Part shown: positions 16,383-25,258 of the stretch, one piece after another
How positions within the stretch are numbered: position 1 is the first letter of the stretch
Layout: each line of letters starts with the position of its first letter
Source: Saccharopolyspora ipomoeae
Lineage (GTDB): Bacteria > Actinomycetota > Actinomycetes > Mycobacteriales > Pseudonocardiaceae
DNA: 64,000 nucleotides
Direction: 5' to 3'
Assembly (NCBI RefSeq): GCF_029952525.1
Contig: NZ_JASAOF010000029.1
Span: 1 to 64,000 of the forward strand
Made by a program: the position numbers and the translations under genes
Notes under the pieces: model-generated
What the model was told of the DNA's origin: nothing
Database searches by the model: none
Seen by the model: the letters and a program-made list of their open reading frames with translations, nothing else

Positions 16383-16982
16383 TCAGAACAGGGACGTGCC
16401 CCAGGAGTCGGTGAACACGAGATCGGCCAGGGGGTGCCGGAGGCGGGGCCGGAGCTCCTTCTCGACGAGCCGGTCCGGCATGCCGTCGAGGTCGCCGAGG
16501 TCGCCGATGGCGATCGCGACCAGCGGCTCGAAGTCGTCCGGGATCGCGAACTCCACGCGGGCCGCCTCGCGGTCGAAGCCCGCCATCTGGTGGGCGTGCA
16601 GACCCTCCGCGACCGCCTGCAGGACCAGGTTCTCGGTGGCCAGGCCGAGTCCGTACTCGCCGTAGGGCATCGGCTCGCCCTCGTCGTTGACCGACTGCGC
16701 CACGCCGATGGCCAGCGCGGCCGCGTCGCCGGCCCAGCTCTTGTTGCCCCGGGACAGCGTGCCGTGGATGCGGTCGAAGGTCGGCTCGCCGCGGCGCGCG
16801 GCGATGAACCGCGCCGGCTGCGTGTTGCCCCACGACGGGGCCCAGCGGGCCGCCTCGAACAGCGCGGTGAACTGCTCGTCGCCGATGGTCGCCGACGGGT
16901 TCAGCGCGCGCGGGCTCCAGCGCTCCGCCAGCAGCGGGTGCAGCGGGACGGACGAGTCCGCCGTCTTGTCCAGTTCGGTCAC
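16383..16982 (-). CDS. nitroreductase-family flavoprotein
   Basis: A 199-residue NfsA/FRP-like nitroreductase. Residues RWSPRALNPSATI and ARWAPSWGNTQPARFIAA are the FMN-binding region, and LGLATENLVLQAVAEGLHAHQMAGFD is the conserved central helix. Members reduce quinones, nitro compounds or enoates with NAD(P)H; some are dehydrogenases in peptide or cofactor pathways. The GTG start has GGGAGG 7 nt upstream. It may share a transcript with the mannosyltransferase gene 19 nt upstream. Confidence 0.87.
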   Translation of the reverse strand: MTELDKTADSSVPLHPLLAERWSPRALNPSATIGDEQFTALFEAARWAPSWGNTQPARFIAARRGEPTFDRIHGTLSRGNKSWAGDAAALAIGVAQSVNDEGEPMPYGEYGLGLATENLVLQAVAEGLHAHQMAGFDREAARVEFAIPDDFEPLVAIAIGDLGDLDGMPDRLVEKELRPRLRHPLADLVFTDSWGTSLF

Positions 16983-17001
16983 CGAAACCTCCCGAAGGTG
17001 C

Positions 17002-18243
17002 TCAGATGGCGTACTGCCAGGCGGTCAGCGAGTAGGCCCCCAGCCAGGAGCCGAAGAAGACCAGCAGCAGCGCCGTCGTCACGGCGGTGGCCGGACGCCG
17101 CTTGCTCAACCCGATCGCGACCGGGATGAGCAGCGGGAACGCCGGCAACATCAACCGCACCTTGGAGTACATCAGGCCGTCCGAGCCCAGGTCCAGCACC
17201 AGCACGGCCGCGGCGAACAGCACCAGCGGCCACGGCAGCCGGTGCCACACGCACAGCGCGAGCAGGACCAGGGCGGTCAGGACCACCCAGACGGTGAACG
17301 TCTCGAACACCGACTTGTCCTCGGTGAGCGCCTCGACGACGAACTTCGCGGTCGTCGCGCCGCCGTCGAAGGCCGAGGACCAGCCGCGCGCCTGGAGCTC
17401 GAAGTAGCCGTTGAGCTTGCCGGTCTGCGCGCCGACCCAGCCGATGTAGACGATCATGCCGAGCGGCGCGAGCAGCATCGCCAGCCACGGCCGCCAGGAG
17501 TCCCGGCGCTGCACGATCGAGATCACCGCGGCCAGCCCGATCACCCCGACCAGCGCCGCTGCGGTGGGCCGGATCAGCCCGGCCGCCGCGCAGCACAGCC
17601 CGGCCAGCGGCCAGTTGCGCTCGACGACGCCGATCAGCGCCCAGATCGACAGCGCGCAGAACAGCGCTTCGGAGTAGGCCATCGACAGCACCACCGACAT
17701 GGGTGCCGCCGCGAACAGCACGACCAGCAGCAGCCCCACCCGCCGGGAGCTGCCGAGCCGCTCACCCAGCCGCGCCAGCCCGTAGGCGGCGACGACGCCG
17801 CAGACCAGGCTCGCGGTGATCGCCGCGCCGATGGTCGACACGCCGGGGATCACCGCGATGGCCATGATGAGCAGCGGATATCCGGGGAAGAACGCGAGCG
17901 GCGTCTCCGGGTACCGGTGTCCGAACCCGTCGACCATGCTCGGGTTCACGCCGCCGTAACCGTGGGCGGCGATCTCGGTGTACCACTGCCCGTCCCACGA
18001 GTTCAGGTTGTCCAGCAGCGACTCGTCGTGGACCGCCGACAACCAGGCCAGGACCAGCAGTCCCACCAGTCGGATTGCGAGGTAGACCACAGCCGGGGTC
18101 AGCGCGATGATCATCCGGCGTTGCTGCGGTGTGCCCAGCCGCGCTCCGCCGCTCGGGCGGAATGTCCGCTGTTTCCGCTGGGTAGCCGCAGTGTTTCCGG
18201 TATCCCCCAGGGGTGGTTCCAGCGCGCCCTGCGTGGTGGACAA
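17002..18243 (-). CDS. PIG-V-like integral membrane mannosyltransferase
   Basis: A polytopic membrane protein of about 413 residues with roughly ten hydrophobic segments and a luminal-type loop near the N-terminus containing NSWDGQWYTEIAAHGYGG. The WDxxWY motif is the hallmark of the PIG-V/ArnT-like GT-C mannosyltransferases that use polyprenyl-phosphate sugars. It probably glycosylates an envelope lipid or protein. The start is taken as TTG at 18243 (MSTTQGALEPP) behind GGAG; an in-frame GTG at 18279 is possible. It is divergent from lysC. Confidence 0.8.
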   Translation of the reverse strand: MSTTQGALEPPLGDTGNTAATQRKQRTFRPSGGARLGTPQQRRMIIALTPAVVYLAIRLVGLLVLAWLSAVHDESLLDNLNSWDGQWYTEIAAHGYGGVNPSMVDGFGHRYPETPLAFFPGYPLLIMAIAVIPGVSTIGAAITASLVCGVVAAYGLARLGERLGSSRRVGLLLVVLFAAAPMSVVLSMAYSEALFCALSIWALIGVVERNWPLAGLCCAAAGLIRPTAAALVGVIGLAAVISIVQRRDSWRPWLAMLLAPLGMIVYIGWVGAQTGKLNGYFELQARGWSSAFDGGATTAKFVVEALTEDKSVFETFTVWVVLTALVLLALCVWHRLPWPLVLFAAAVLVLDLGSDGLMYSKVRLMLPAFPLLIPVAIGLSKRRPATAVTTALLLVFFGSWLGAYSLTAWQYAI

Positions 18244-18518
18244 CCCTACGCTCCGCTCTTGTCGACAATCGCGTCCCACAGACTAGACGTGACGTTCGTG
18301 ATTGGGGTTCACCCCCAGTGGTCGGTAGGCTAGTCCGGCAGCGGAGCGACCTGGTAGAAGGCCGTTTCGGCCGGGATCGGCCGACGCTGCCTCCGCCCGG
18401 TCGCGGGGCGGAGCGCACCTGCGAAACCGGGTGCGCCACTGCTCTCCGTCCACCCGGTGTCAGTGCGGGGAAACCCCGTGCCCGGGACGGCCGCAGCGGT
18501 CGAGGAGGTTTGTTTCAC

Positions 18519-19784
18519 GTGGCGCTCGTCGTCCAGAAGTACGGCGGTTCCTCACTCGAGAGTGCTGATCGCATCAAACGGGTCGCCGAACGCATCGTCG
18601 AGACCCGCAAAGCGGGCAACGACGTCGTGGTCGTCTGCTCCGCGATGGGTGACACCACTGACGAGCTGCTCGACCTCGCCAAACAGGTCAACCCGGCACC
18701 GCCGGAGCGGGAACTCGACATGCTGCTGACCGCGGGAGAGCGAATCTCCAACGCGCTGGTCGCGATGGCGGTCGAGTCGCTCGGCGTGGAAGCCCAGTCG
18801 TTCACCGGCTCGCAGGCCGGCATGATCACCACATCGGCGCACCAGAACGCGCGGATCGTCGACGTGACCCCGGGGCGCATCCAGGAAGCCCTGGCCGAGG
18901 GCCAGGTGGCGCTCGTCGCCGGTTTCCAGGGCGTCTCGCAGGACACCAAGGACATCACCACGCTCGGCCGCGGTGGTTCGGACACGACCGCGGTCGCGGT
19001 GGCCGCCGCGATGAACGCCGACGTGTGCGAGATCTACACCGACGTCGACGGCGTCTACACGGCGGATCCGCGCATCGTGCCCGACGCGAAGCACCTGGAG
19101 CACATCACCTACGAGGAGATGCTCGAGATGGCCGCCACCGGCGCGAAGGTGCTGCACCTGCGCGCGGTGGAGTACGCCCGCCGCTACGGCGTGCCGCTGC
19201 ACGTCCGCTCGTCTTACTCGCCCAAGCCCGGCACGACAGTGTCCGGTTCAGTGGAGGACCTTTCCGTGGAACAGGCGATGATCACCGGCGTCTCGCACGA
19301 CCGGTCGGAGGCCAAGGTCACCGTGCGCGGTGTGCCGGACAACCCGGGCGTCGCGGGCCGCATCTTCCGCGTGGTCGCCGACGCCGAGATCGACATCGAC
19401 ATGGTGCTGCAGAACGTCTCCGGCACCGCGTCCGGCAAGACCGACATCACCTTCACGGTGGCCCGCAGCAACGGCGCGGTGGCCGTGGCCGAGCTGGAGA
19501 AGATCTCCGCTGAGGTCGGCTTCGAGGAGGTCGTCTACGACGACCAGGTCGGCAAGGTCTCGCTGGTCGGCGCAGGCATGCGCTCGCACCCGGGCGTGAC
19601 GGCGACCTTCTGCGAGGCGCTGTTCAACGCCGGGGTCAACATCGACATCATCAACACCTCGGAGATCCGCATCTCGGTGCTGATCCAGGACACCCAGCTC
19701 GACACCGCCGTGCGCGCGCTGCACGAGGCCTTCGAGCTCGGTGGCGACGAGGAAGCGGTCGTGTACGCGGGGAGTGGTCGTTGA
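18519..19784 (+). CDS. lysC: aspartokinase, alpha subunit
   Basis: A 421-residue aspartate kinase, the first step of the lysine, threonine, methionine and diaminopimelate pathway. The N-terminal kinase domain starts ALVVQKYGGSSLESADRIKR (KYGGSS signature) and contains GRGGSDTTAVAVAAA; two C-terminal ACT domains (from about residue 265) bind the feedback effectors. The GTG start is placed by the GAGGAGG site at 18502-18508. A leader of roughly 180 nt follows the likely -10 box TAGGCT (18327-18332). An internal start gives a separate beta subunit. asd follows with a one-base overlap. Confidence 0.97.
   Translation: MALVVQKYGGSSLESADRIKRVAERIVETRKAGNDVVVVCSAMGDTTDELLDLAKQVNPAPPERELDMLLTAGERISNALVAMAVESLGVEAQSFTGSQAGMITTSAHQNARIVDVTPGRIQEALAEGQVALVAGFQGVSQDTKDITTLGRGGSDTTAVAVAAAMNADVCEIYTDVDGVYTADPRIVPDAKHLEHITYEEMLEMAATGAKVLHLRAVEYARRYGVPLHVRSSYSPKPGTTVSGSVEDLSVEQAMITGVSHDRSEAKVTVRGVPDNPGVAGRIFRVVADAEIDIDMVLQNVSGTASGKTDITFTVARSNGAVAVAELEKISAEVGFEEVVYDDQVGKVSLVGAGMRSHPGVTATFCEALFNAGVNIDIINTSEIRISVLIQDTQLDTAVRALHEAFELGGDEEAVVYAGSGR
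19266..19784 (+). CDS. lysC: aspartokinase, beta subunit (internal start)
   Basis: In-frame GTG at residue 250 of the alpha subunit, preceded by GTGGAGG (19251-19257) with 8-nt spacing. It would yield a 172-residue ACT-domain protein, the same design as the alpha2beta2 aspartokinases of Corynebacterium and Bacillus, where the beta subunit is translated from inside the alpha gene. The ribosome site is seen in the sequence; expression of the product is inferred from the family. Confidence 0.8.
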   Translation: MEQAMITGVSHDRSEAKVTVRGVPDNPGVAGRIFRVVADAEIDIDMVLQNVSGTASGKTDITFTVARSNGAVAVAELEKISAEVGFEEVVYDDQVGKVSLVGAGMRSHPGVTATFCEALFNAGVNIDIINTSEIRISVLIQDTQLDTAVRALHEAFELGGDEEAVVYAGSGR

Positions 19785-20851
19785 TGAGTTCAGCGCAGGT
19801 GGCTCCCACCTTGGCCATCGTCGGTGCCACCGGTGCCGTCGGCACGGTCATGATCGACATCATCAACAACCGCGACTCGGTGCCGTGGGGTGAGATCCGG
19901 CTGATCGCCTCTGCGCGCTCGGCGGGCAAGAAGATCACCGTGCGCGGCGAGGACCGCACCGTGGTCGAGCTGGCCCCGGAGGCGTTCGACGGCGTGGACA
20001 TCGCGCTGTTCGACGTGCCGGACGAGATCTCCGCCGAGTGGGCCCCGGTGGCCGCTTCGCGCGGTGCCGTCGCGGTCGACAACTCCGGTGCCTTCCGGAT
20101 GGACCCCGAGGTGCCGCTGGTGGTGCCCGAGGTCAACCCGGAGAAGGTGCACGAGCGCCCCAAGGGCATCATCGCCAACCCGAACTGCACCACGCTGTCG
20201 ATGATGGCGGCGCTGGGCGCGCTGCACCGCGAGTTCGGCCTGCGCGAACTGGTCGTCTCCTCCTACCAGGCCGCTTCCGGTGCTGGTCAGGAAGGCATCG
20301 ACCGGCTCTACGCGGAGCTGGAGGCGGTGGCGGGCAAGGAACTCGGCGTCCGCGGCGGCGACGTCGCCGAGGCCCTGGCCGCGGCCGGGCTGTCCGCCGA
20401 GACCCCGTTCAAGGCGCCGCTGGCGCTCAACGTGGTGCCGTGGGCGGGTTCCCGGAAGGACGACGGCTGGACCTCCGAGGAGCTCAAGGTCCGCAACGAG
20501 TCCCGCAAGATCCTGGGCATCCCGGAGCTGCGCGTCTCGGCGACCTGCGTCCGCGTGCCGGTGCTGACCACGCACTCGCTGGCGGTGCACGCCACCTTCG
20601 AGCGCGAGGTGTCGGTGGAGCAGGCGCACAAGGTCTTCGACGACCAGCCGACCATCGTGCTGCAGGACGACCACGACAACGGCGTGTTCCCGACCCCGGC
20701 GGCCGTCGTCGGCGGCGACCCGACCTACGTCGGTCGCGTCCGCCAGGCGCTGGACTTCCCGAACACGCTGGACTTCTTCGTCTGCGGCGACAACCTCCGC
20801 AAGGGCGCGGCCCTCAACACCTACGAGATCGCCGAAACCCTCGCCAAGTGA
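19784..20851 (+). CDS. asd: aspartate-semialdehyde dehydrogenase
   Basis: A 355-residue Asd that reduces aspartyl phosphate to the semialdehyde. The NADP fold starts TLAIVGATGAVGTVMIDII; the active site is ANPNCTTLSMMAAL (catalytic Cys near residue 130), the conserved SYQAASGAG follows, and the acid-base His is in RVPVLTTHSL. The ATG overlaps the lysC stop (TGATG), so the two enzymes of the pathway are made together. Confidence 0.97.
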   Translation: MSSAQVAPTLAIVGATGAVGTVMIDIINNRDSVPWGEIRLIASARSAGKKITVRGEDRTVVELAPEAFDGVDIALFDVPDEISAEWAPVAASRGAVAVDNSGAFRMDPEVPLVVPEVNPEKVHERPKGIIANPNCTTLSMMAALGALHREFGLRELVVSSYQAASGAGQEGIDRLYAELEAVAGKELGVRGGDVAEALAAAGLSAETPFKAPLALNVVPWAGSRKDDGWTSEELKVRNESRKILGIPELRVSATCVRVPVLTTHSLAVHATFEREVSVEQAHKVFDDQPTIVLQDDHDNGVFPTPAAVVGGDPTYVGRVRQALDFPNTLDFFVCGDNLRKGAALNTYEIAETLAK

Positions 20852-20866
20852 TCTGATCAGGCACTC

Positions 20867-20910
20867 AAGGGCGTCCGCTCCTTCCCCGGAGGGAGCGGGC
20901 GCCCTTATTT
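20867..20910 (+). terminator. intrinsic terminator after asd
   Basis: Arms AAGGGCGTCCGCTCC and GGAGCGGGCGCCCTT (one G-T pair) enclose a loop of about 10 nt and are followed by ATTTTC. It ends the lysC-asd operon. Confidence 0.88.
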
Positions 20911-20917
20911 TCGCCGG

Positions 20918-21474
20918 GTGATCGATTGGCGAATGAGCCTGGCGGAGTTCGACGCACTCCCCGAGGACAACTCCCAGCTCTACGAACTGCGCGAAGGCGT
21001 GTTCCAGGTCTTTCCGAAGGCGGCACCGCTCCATCAGCTCATGCTCGTGCGGGTCTCTTCTGAGCTGGACTCGGCCCTCCCCATGAGTGGACCACGATTC
21101 TCGCGACAGAAGTCGTGATCGACGGGACGTTTCCGCCCACGGTGCGGGTTCCCGATGTGATCGCGGTGCCCTTGGAACGGATCATTGACGACCCGGTGCA
21201 CATCTACGCCGAGGACGTTCTGCTCGCCGTCGAGGTGGTGCCGCCGCTTGACGGCGTCGCCGCCAAGCGCACCGAGTACGCCGAGGCGGGGATTCCCCAC
21301 TACTGGGTTCTCGACATCAGCGCGCAGCCGAGGCTCACCGCGCATCGACTCGTCGACGGTGTGTATCAGGAGATCTTCAACGGTACGGGTGTGTTCGTGT
21401 CCGACGAGCCCTTCGACCTGCGGATCGATCTCGATTCGCTCCGCAAGCGGAGCAGGTGGTCTGAAACGGAGTGA
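20918..21474 (+). pseudogene. frameshifted Uma2-family nuclease-like gene
   Basis: Two overlapping reading frames together encode one Uma2/DUF820 protein, a PD-(D/E)XK nuclease-like family common in actinomycetes. The first frame gives SLAEFDALPEDNSQLYELRE and runs to ELDSALP, then meets a stop at 21116. The second continues HEWTTILATEVVIDGTFPPT, VRVPDVIAVP and the catalytic-type LLAVEVV...K...YWVLD. One base has been lost in a C-run near 21078-21082. It is either a recent pseudogene or a sequencing error in the homopolymer. The GTG at 20918 or ATG at 20933 would be the start. Confidence 0.8.
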
Positions 21475-21530
21475 TCCTGGGCACCATGCCTGGGCTGATC
21501 CGGTGGTTCGGGGGCGGATAGGTTCGTCGC

Positions 21531-23033
21531 ATGAGTTCTGTCCCGGTCGTGCTGGGTGTCGATCTCGGCACCACTGCTACCAAGGTCGTCGCCGCAGGCA
21601 CCGATGCTCGGGTCCTGCACACCAGCGAGCGCGGGTACCCGCTGCGCACCGATGAGCCGGGCGAGGCGACCCAGGACGCCGCGGAGGTGCTCGAAGCCGC
21701 GATCGGGGCGCTGGCCGAGTGCGCGGCGTGGGCCCGGGAGCAGGGGCACGAGGTCGCCGGGCTGTCGTTCAGCAGCGCGATGCACACCCTGGTCGGCCTG
21801 GACTCCCGGGGCGAACCGGCGACACCCGCCTTCAACTGGGCCGACACCCGCGCCGCCGAGGTCGCCGCCCGGTTGCGGGCCGAGCCCGGGACGGCCTCCG
21901 CACTGCACCGCGCGACCGGAACTCCGGTGCACACCCAGTCGGTCATGGTGAAGCTGGCCTGGCTGACCTCGGGCGGAGCCGAGATCGGCGGTGTCGAGAG
22001 CGGCGGTGTCGACAGCGGCCGGGTCGAGCGCTGGTGCGCGCTCAAGGACTACGTCGTCACGGCCTTCACCGGCGAGTTCGTCACCGAGCACTCGCTGAGC
22101 TCCGGCAGCGGGATGCAGGACATGCGCACGCTGCGCTGGCACGAACCCGCGCTGGAGGTCGCCGGCATCCGCGCCGAGCAGCTGCCCGAGCTCCGCGAGC
22201 CGACGGCGATCGTCCCGCTCGGGACGCGGGTCGCCGAGACCGTCGGGCTCCCGGCCGGACTCCCCGTCGTGCTCGGCGGGGGCGACGGGCCGCTCGCGAA
22301 CCTGGGCGTGGGCGCGGTGGCGCCGGGCGTGGCCGCGCTGTCGCTGGGCACCAGCGGCGCGCTGCGAGTGACCCGCGACGAGCCGGGCGTGGACGCCCGC
22401 TGCCGCACCTTCAGCTACGCGCTGGCCGACGGTCTGTGGGTGATCGGCGGCGCGGTCAGCAACGGCGGTGTCGTCGGCCAGTGGGCCGCGGAGGCGTTCG
22501 GCGTGGACGTCGCCGACCTGCTCGACGAGGCCGCCGCGGTCCCGGCCGGTGCGGACGGGCTGATGGCCCTGCCGTACCTGCTCGGCGAGCGCGCTCCCTG
22601 GTGGGAACCGGGCCTGACCGGCGCTCTCCTCGGTCTGCGCCGCTCGCACGGCCGCGCCGAGATGACCCGCGCGGTGATCGAGGGAGTCGCCCAGCAGCTC
22701 GCCCTCGTCCGCGACGCGGTCATCGACACCGGCGCCGAGGTCCGCGCCGTCCGCGCCACCGGCGGCGGTTTCCGCAGCCGGGTCTGGGCCGAGACCATCG
22801 CCTCCGCCCTGAACATGGACCTCGACCTCGCCGAAGGAAGCGGCGGTTCAGGTCTCGGCGCGGTCCTCCTGGCGTGGCGTGCCCTCGGCGAGATCGACTC
22901 CCTCGCCCACGCGGCCGAACTCGTCACCATCGACTCCCGGGCCACCCCGGACCCGGCGGCGGCCGACGTCCTCGCCCGACGTCGCCCCCTCGTCGACCAA
23001 CTCCACCAAACCCTCCGAGACCTCCACCTGTAG
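21531..23033 (+). CDS. FGGY-family carbohydrate kinase, gluconokinase-like
   Basis: A 500-residue sugar kinase. The N-terminal GVDLGTTATKVVA phosphate loop and the stretch SFSSAMHTLVGLD...NWADTRA match gluconokinases of the FGGY type better than xylulokinases; the C-terminal half has GGGDGPLANLGVGA, LSLGTSGALR and PYLLGERAPWWEPGLTGAL. It phosphorylates a polyol or aldonate with ATP. A short Gly/Val/Ser-rich insert (GGAEIGGVESGGVDSG) near residue 145 is unusual. TAGGTT (21519-21524) lies 6 nt before the ATG, so the mRNA is probably leaderless. The exact substrate is uncertain. Confidence 0.87.
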   Translation: MSSVPVVLGVDLGTTATKVVAAGTDARVLHTSERGYPLRTDEPGEATQDAAEVLEAAIGALAECAAWAREQGHEVAGLSFSSAMHTLVGLDSRGEPATPAFNWADTRAAEVAARLRAEPGTASALHRATGTPVHTQSVMVKLAWLTSGGAEIGGVESGGVDSGRVERWCALKDYVVTAFTGEFVTEHSLSSGSGMQDMRTLRWHEPALEVAGIRAEQLPELREPTAIVPLGTRVAETVGLPAGLPVVLGGGDGPLANLGVGAVAPGVAALSLGTSGALRVTRDEPGVDARCRTFSYALADGLWVIGGAVSNGGVVGQWAAEAFGVDVADLLDEAAAVPAGADGLMALPYLLGERAPWWEPGLTGALLGLRRSHGRAEMTRAVIEGVAQQLALVRDAVIDTGAEVRAVRATGGGFRSRVWAETIASALNMDLDLAEGSGGSGLGAVLLAWRALGEIDSLAHAAELVTIDSRATPDPAAADVLARRRPLVDQLHQTLRDLHL

Positions 23034-23043
23034 CCCTCGGCCC

Positions 23044-23107
23044 GGCGGGGCCCCCGATCTCAATGGAAATCGGGGACCCGACTTCCATTGAAATCGGGAA
23101 CCCCGCC
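23044..23107. repeat. family-B palindromic element, copy 1
   Basis: Outer arms GGCGGGG/CCCCGCC surround two half-elements, CCGATCTCAATGGAAATCGG and its near complement (2 mismatches in 21). Each half is itself nearly palindromic. It lies between the convergent FGGY kinase and iniC-like genes. A second copy at 33458 closes the other side of the ini module. Probable bidirectional terminator. Confidence 0.75.
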
Positions 23108-23113
23108 GTGAGG

Positions 23114-25258
23114 TCAGCCTCGGGAGTGGCGGCCCGAGGGGGTGGGGTCGACGTAGTGGCGGGACTCGTCGGGGTCCGGTTTGGCGTGGCTGCCGGTGGG
23201 TTGGTTGACGCTGGAGCGGGAGCGGTTCGGGGTCTCGCCCGGCTCCGGGGCGCGACGTCGGCCGCCGGTGCTGGTGCCGACCTCGCGCAGGGCCCGGCGG
23301 CCCGTCGGGTGGTCGTGCTGCTGCAGGAACTGGGTGGCCGGGGTGCGGTTGGGGTCGTCGGCGCTGCGGGACGGTGTGGACGACTCGTCCTGGCGGGCTC
23401 GTTCGGCTTCGGCGGCCCGCCTGGCCTGCTCGGCCTCGGCCGCTTGCCGGGCTCGTTCCGCTTCCGCGGCTTGGCGGGCCTGTTCGGCTTGCCTGGCCTG
23501 CTCGGCCTCGGCCGCTTGGCGAGCGCGCTCGGCCTCCGCGGCCTGCCGGGCCTGCTCGGCTTCCGCGGCCTGCCGGGCCTGCTCCGCTTCCGCGGCTTGG
23601 CGGGCTTGCTCCGCCTCCGCGGCCTGCCGGGCCTGCTCCGCCTCCGCTGCCCGCCGTGCCTGCTCGACCTCGGCGGCCTGGCGGGCTCGTTCCGCCTCGG
23701 CCTGGGCTTGCGCCTGCGCGGCTTGCTGGGCCTGGGCTTGCGCGGCCTGCTGCTGGGCCTGCGCGGCCTGCTGCTGGGCCCGGTTCGGTTGTTGGCCCTG
23801 GTTCTGGATCTGGTGCAGGATCACGCGCTCCGCGCTGCGGAGCACCGTGCGGACGGCGTCGCGGTGGGCGCGGTCCAGCAGCGGGTTGACGGACTGCTCG
23901 CGCCAGCGGGACAGGGTCGCGGTCGCCTCGTCGGCGAGGTCGTTGGTCAGGGCGTTCTCGTCCAGGCCGAGCCGGGCGTGCGGCGAGTGCCCCGAGGCGC
24001 CCAGCAGGCGCTTGGCCTCGGCCTGCAGCGGGCGGGAGAACCGGATCTGACCGGAGTCCAGCGCGGACAGCGTGCGCAGCTCGTTCCACTCGTGGGCGTT
24101 GCTGAGCACCCGCTCGAACTCGCCGAGCAGCTGCTGCACGCCGGGACGCGGGTTGGCGCGCAGCACCATGTCCACCGCCAGCAGCGCGGACCGGGCGCGC
24201 AGCGCGTCCTGGCGCTCCACGAACTGCGAGTGCAGCGTCTCCTGCAAGGTGTTGAGCCCGCTGGTCTCCAGCAGCTCCTGCTGCAGCTGCTGGGCCGTGG
24301 ACGCGCCGCCGCGCAGCAGGTCCAGCGATCGGGCGATGCCGTAGTGGCCGAAGCGCTCCAGCAGCCGCTGCCGGATCTCCGACGGCACCGCCTCCAGCCC
24401 GGCCTTGATGAACCGCTCCGCCGACAGCAGCAGCGTGTCCCGGTCCGTGTCGGACAGCCGCGCCAGGTAGGCGAGGATCTTGAAGTCGTCCTCGGTCATC
24501 GTCGACGCGGCCTGCCCGAGCAGGCCCACGACCGGGATGAAGTGCTGCGCGAAGGAGCTCAGCGTCGGGTCGGTGCGGTAGCGCTCGGCGATCCGCTCGG
24601 CCGCGACCAGCGCGTCCGAGCCGCCGTCGCCGGTCTCGTCGGCTCGGGAGAACGCGACGATGGTGTTGATCGGCACGCTGCGCGCGGTCTGCAGCTCGTT
24701 CACCGACTGGAGGAACTGCAGGTCCGTCTGCCGCGGGTAGCGGGTCAGGTAGAGCACGGCGTCGGACTCGGAGAGGATCTGCGCGAGCGCGGACCGCCCG
24801 GTCTCCTGCACCGCCGCCGAGGCCACGCCGGGCGTCTCGATCAGCGTGATCGCCTGCAGCCCCGGGGTGGGGGACTCGATGACCAGCCGCGATACCTCGT
24901 CCGGCCGCCAGTGCTGCAGGTCCCGGATCGTCGCCGAGTCCAACGTGGACACGGGGACGTTCTGCACCGCGCCGTGCGGCGTGTGCACCAGGATCTTCGG
25001 TTCCGGCCCGTACTGGTAGAACGTCGTGACCTGGGTGCGCTCCTCGGCGTCGGTCGGCGCCAGGTCGGTGCCGATCAGCGCGTTGATCAGCGTCGACTTG
25101 CCCGACTTCACCCGCCCGCTCACCGCGATCCGCAGCGGCTGGTCGAGCCGCTCCAGCCGGTCCCGCAACCACGTCGAGGTGCGCGGGTCGTCGCGGTAGA
25201 ACGTCATGGTGCGCAGCAGCAGGCCCTTGGCCCGCTCCAGGAGTACCTCGGTGCTCAT
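23114..25258 (-). CDS. iniC: IniC-like dynamin-family GTPase
   Basis: A 714-residue bacterial dynamin-like protein. G1 is GRVKSGKSTLINAL (residues 48-61) and G3 is altered to ETPGVAS (141-147, Asp to Glu). A helical stalk follows, then a long low-complexity tail from about residue 490: Gln/Ala runs, about 12 units of the nine-residue repeat EQARQAAEA (probably coiled coil), and a charged Pro/Ser-rich end. It overlaps the IniA-like gene (ATGA) and should work with it in membrane remodelling under envelope stress, as known for mycobacterial iniBAC. The tail makes it much longer than mycobacterial IniC (about 490 residues). Confidence 0.85.
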   Translation of the reverse strand: MSTEVLLERAKGLLLRTMTFYRDDPRTSTWLRDRLERLDQPLRIAVSGRVKSGKSTLINALIGTDLAPTDAEERTQVTTFYQYGPEPKILVHTPHGAVQNVPVSTLDSATIRDLQHWRPDEVSRLVIESPTPGLQAITLIETPGVASAAVQETGRSALAQILSESDAVLYLTRYPRQTDLQFLQSVNELQTARSVPINTIVAFSRADETGDGGSDALVAAERIAERYRTDPTLSSFAQHFIPVVGLLGQAASTMTEDDFKILAYLARLSDTDRDTLLLSAERFIKAGLEAVPSEIRQRLLERFGHYGIARSLDLLRGGASTAQQLQQELLETSGLNTLQETLHSQFVERQDALRARSALLAVDMVLRANPRPGVQQLLGEFERVLSNAHEWNELRTLSALDSGQIRFSRPLQAEAKRLLGASGHSPHARLGLDENALTNDLADEATATLSRWREQSVNPLLDRAHRDAVRTVLRSAERVILHQIQNQGQQPNRAQQQAAQAQQQAAQAQAQQAAQAQAQAEAERARQAAEVEQARRAAEAEQARQAAEAEQARQAAEAEQARQAAEAEQARQAAEAERARQAAEAEQARQAEQARQAAEAERARQAAEAEQARRAAEAERARQDESSTPSRSADDPNRTPATQFLQQHDHPTGRRALREVGTSTGGRRRAPEPGETPNRSRSSVNQPTGSHAKPDPDESRHYVDPTPSGRHSRG
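23390..23730 (-). repeat. 27-bp tandem repeats in iniC tail
   Basis: About 12 imperfect 27-bp units encode the nine-residue repeat EQARQAAEA/ERARQAAEA in the C-terminal tail of the IniC-like protein; one unit is shortened. Such tracts change copy number readily. Confidence 0.8.

Noticed and set aside
18280..18518. Lysine riboswitch in the lysC leader
   Set aside because: A 5' leader of suitable length exists, but no lysine-riboswitch motif was seen by eye; the gene is probably controlled by feedback inhibition.
23390..23730. CRISPR-like or transposon repeats at 23 kb
   Set aside because: The 27-bp units are in frame within the IniC tail and encode a peptide repeat.
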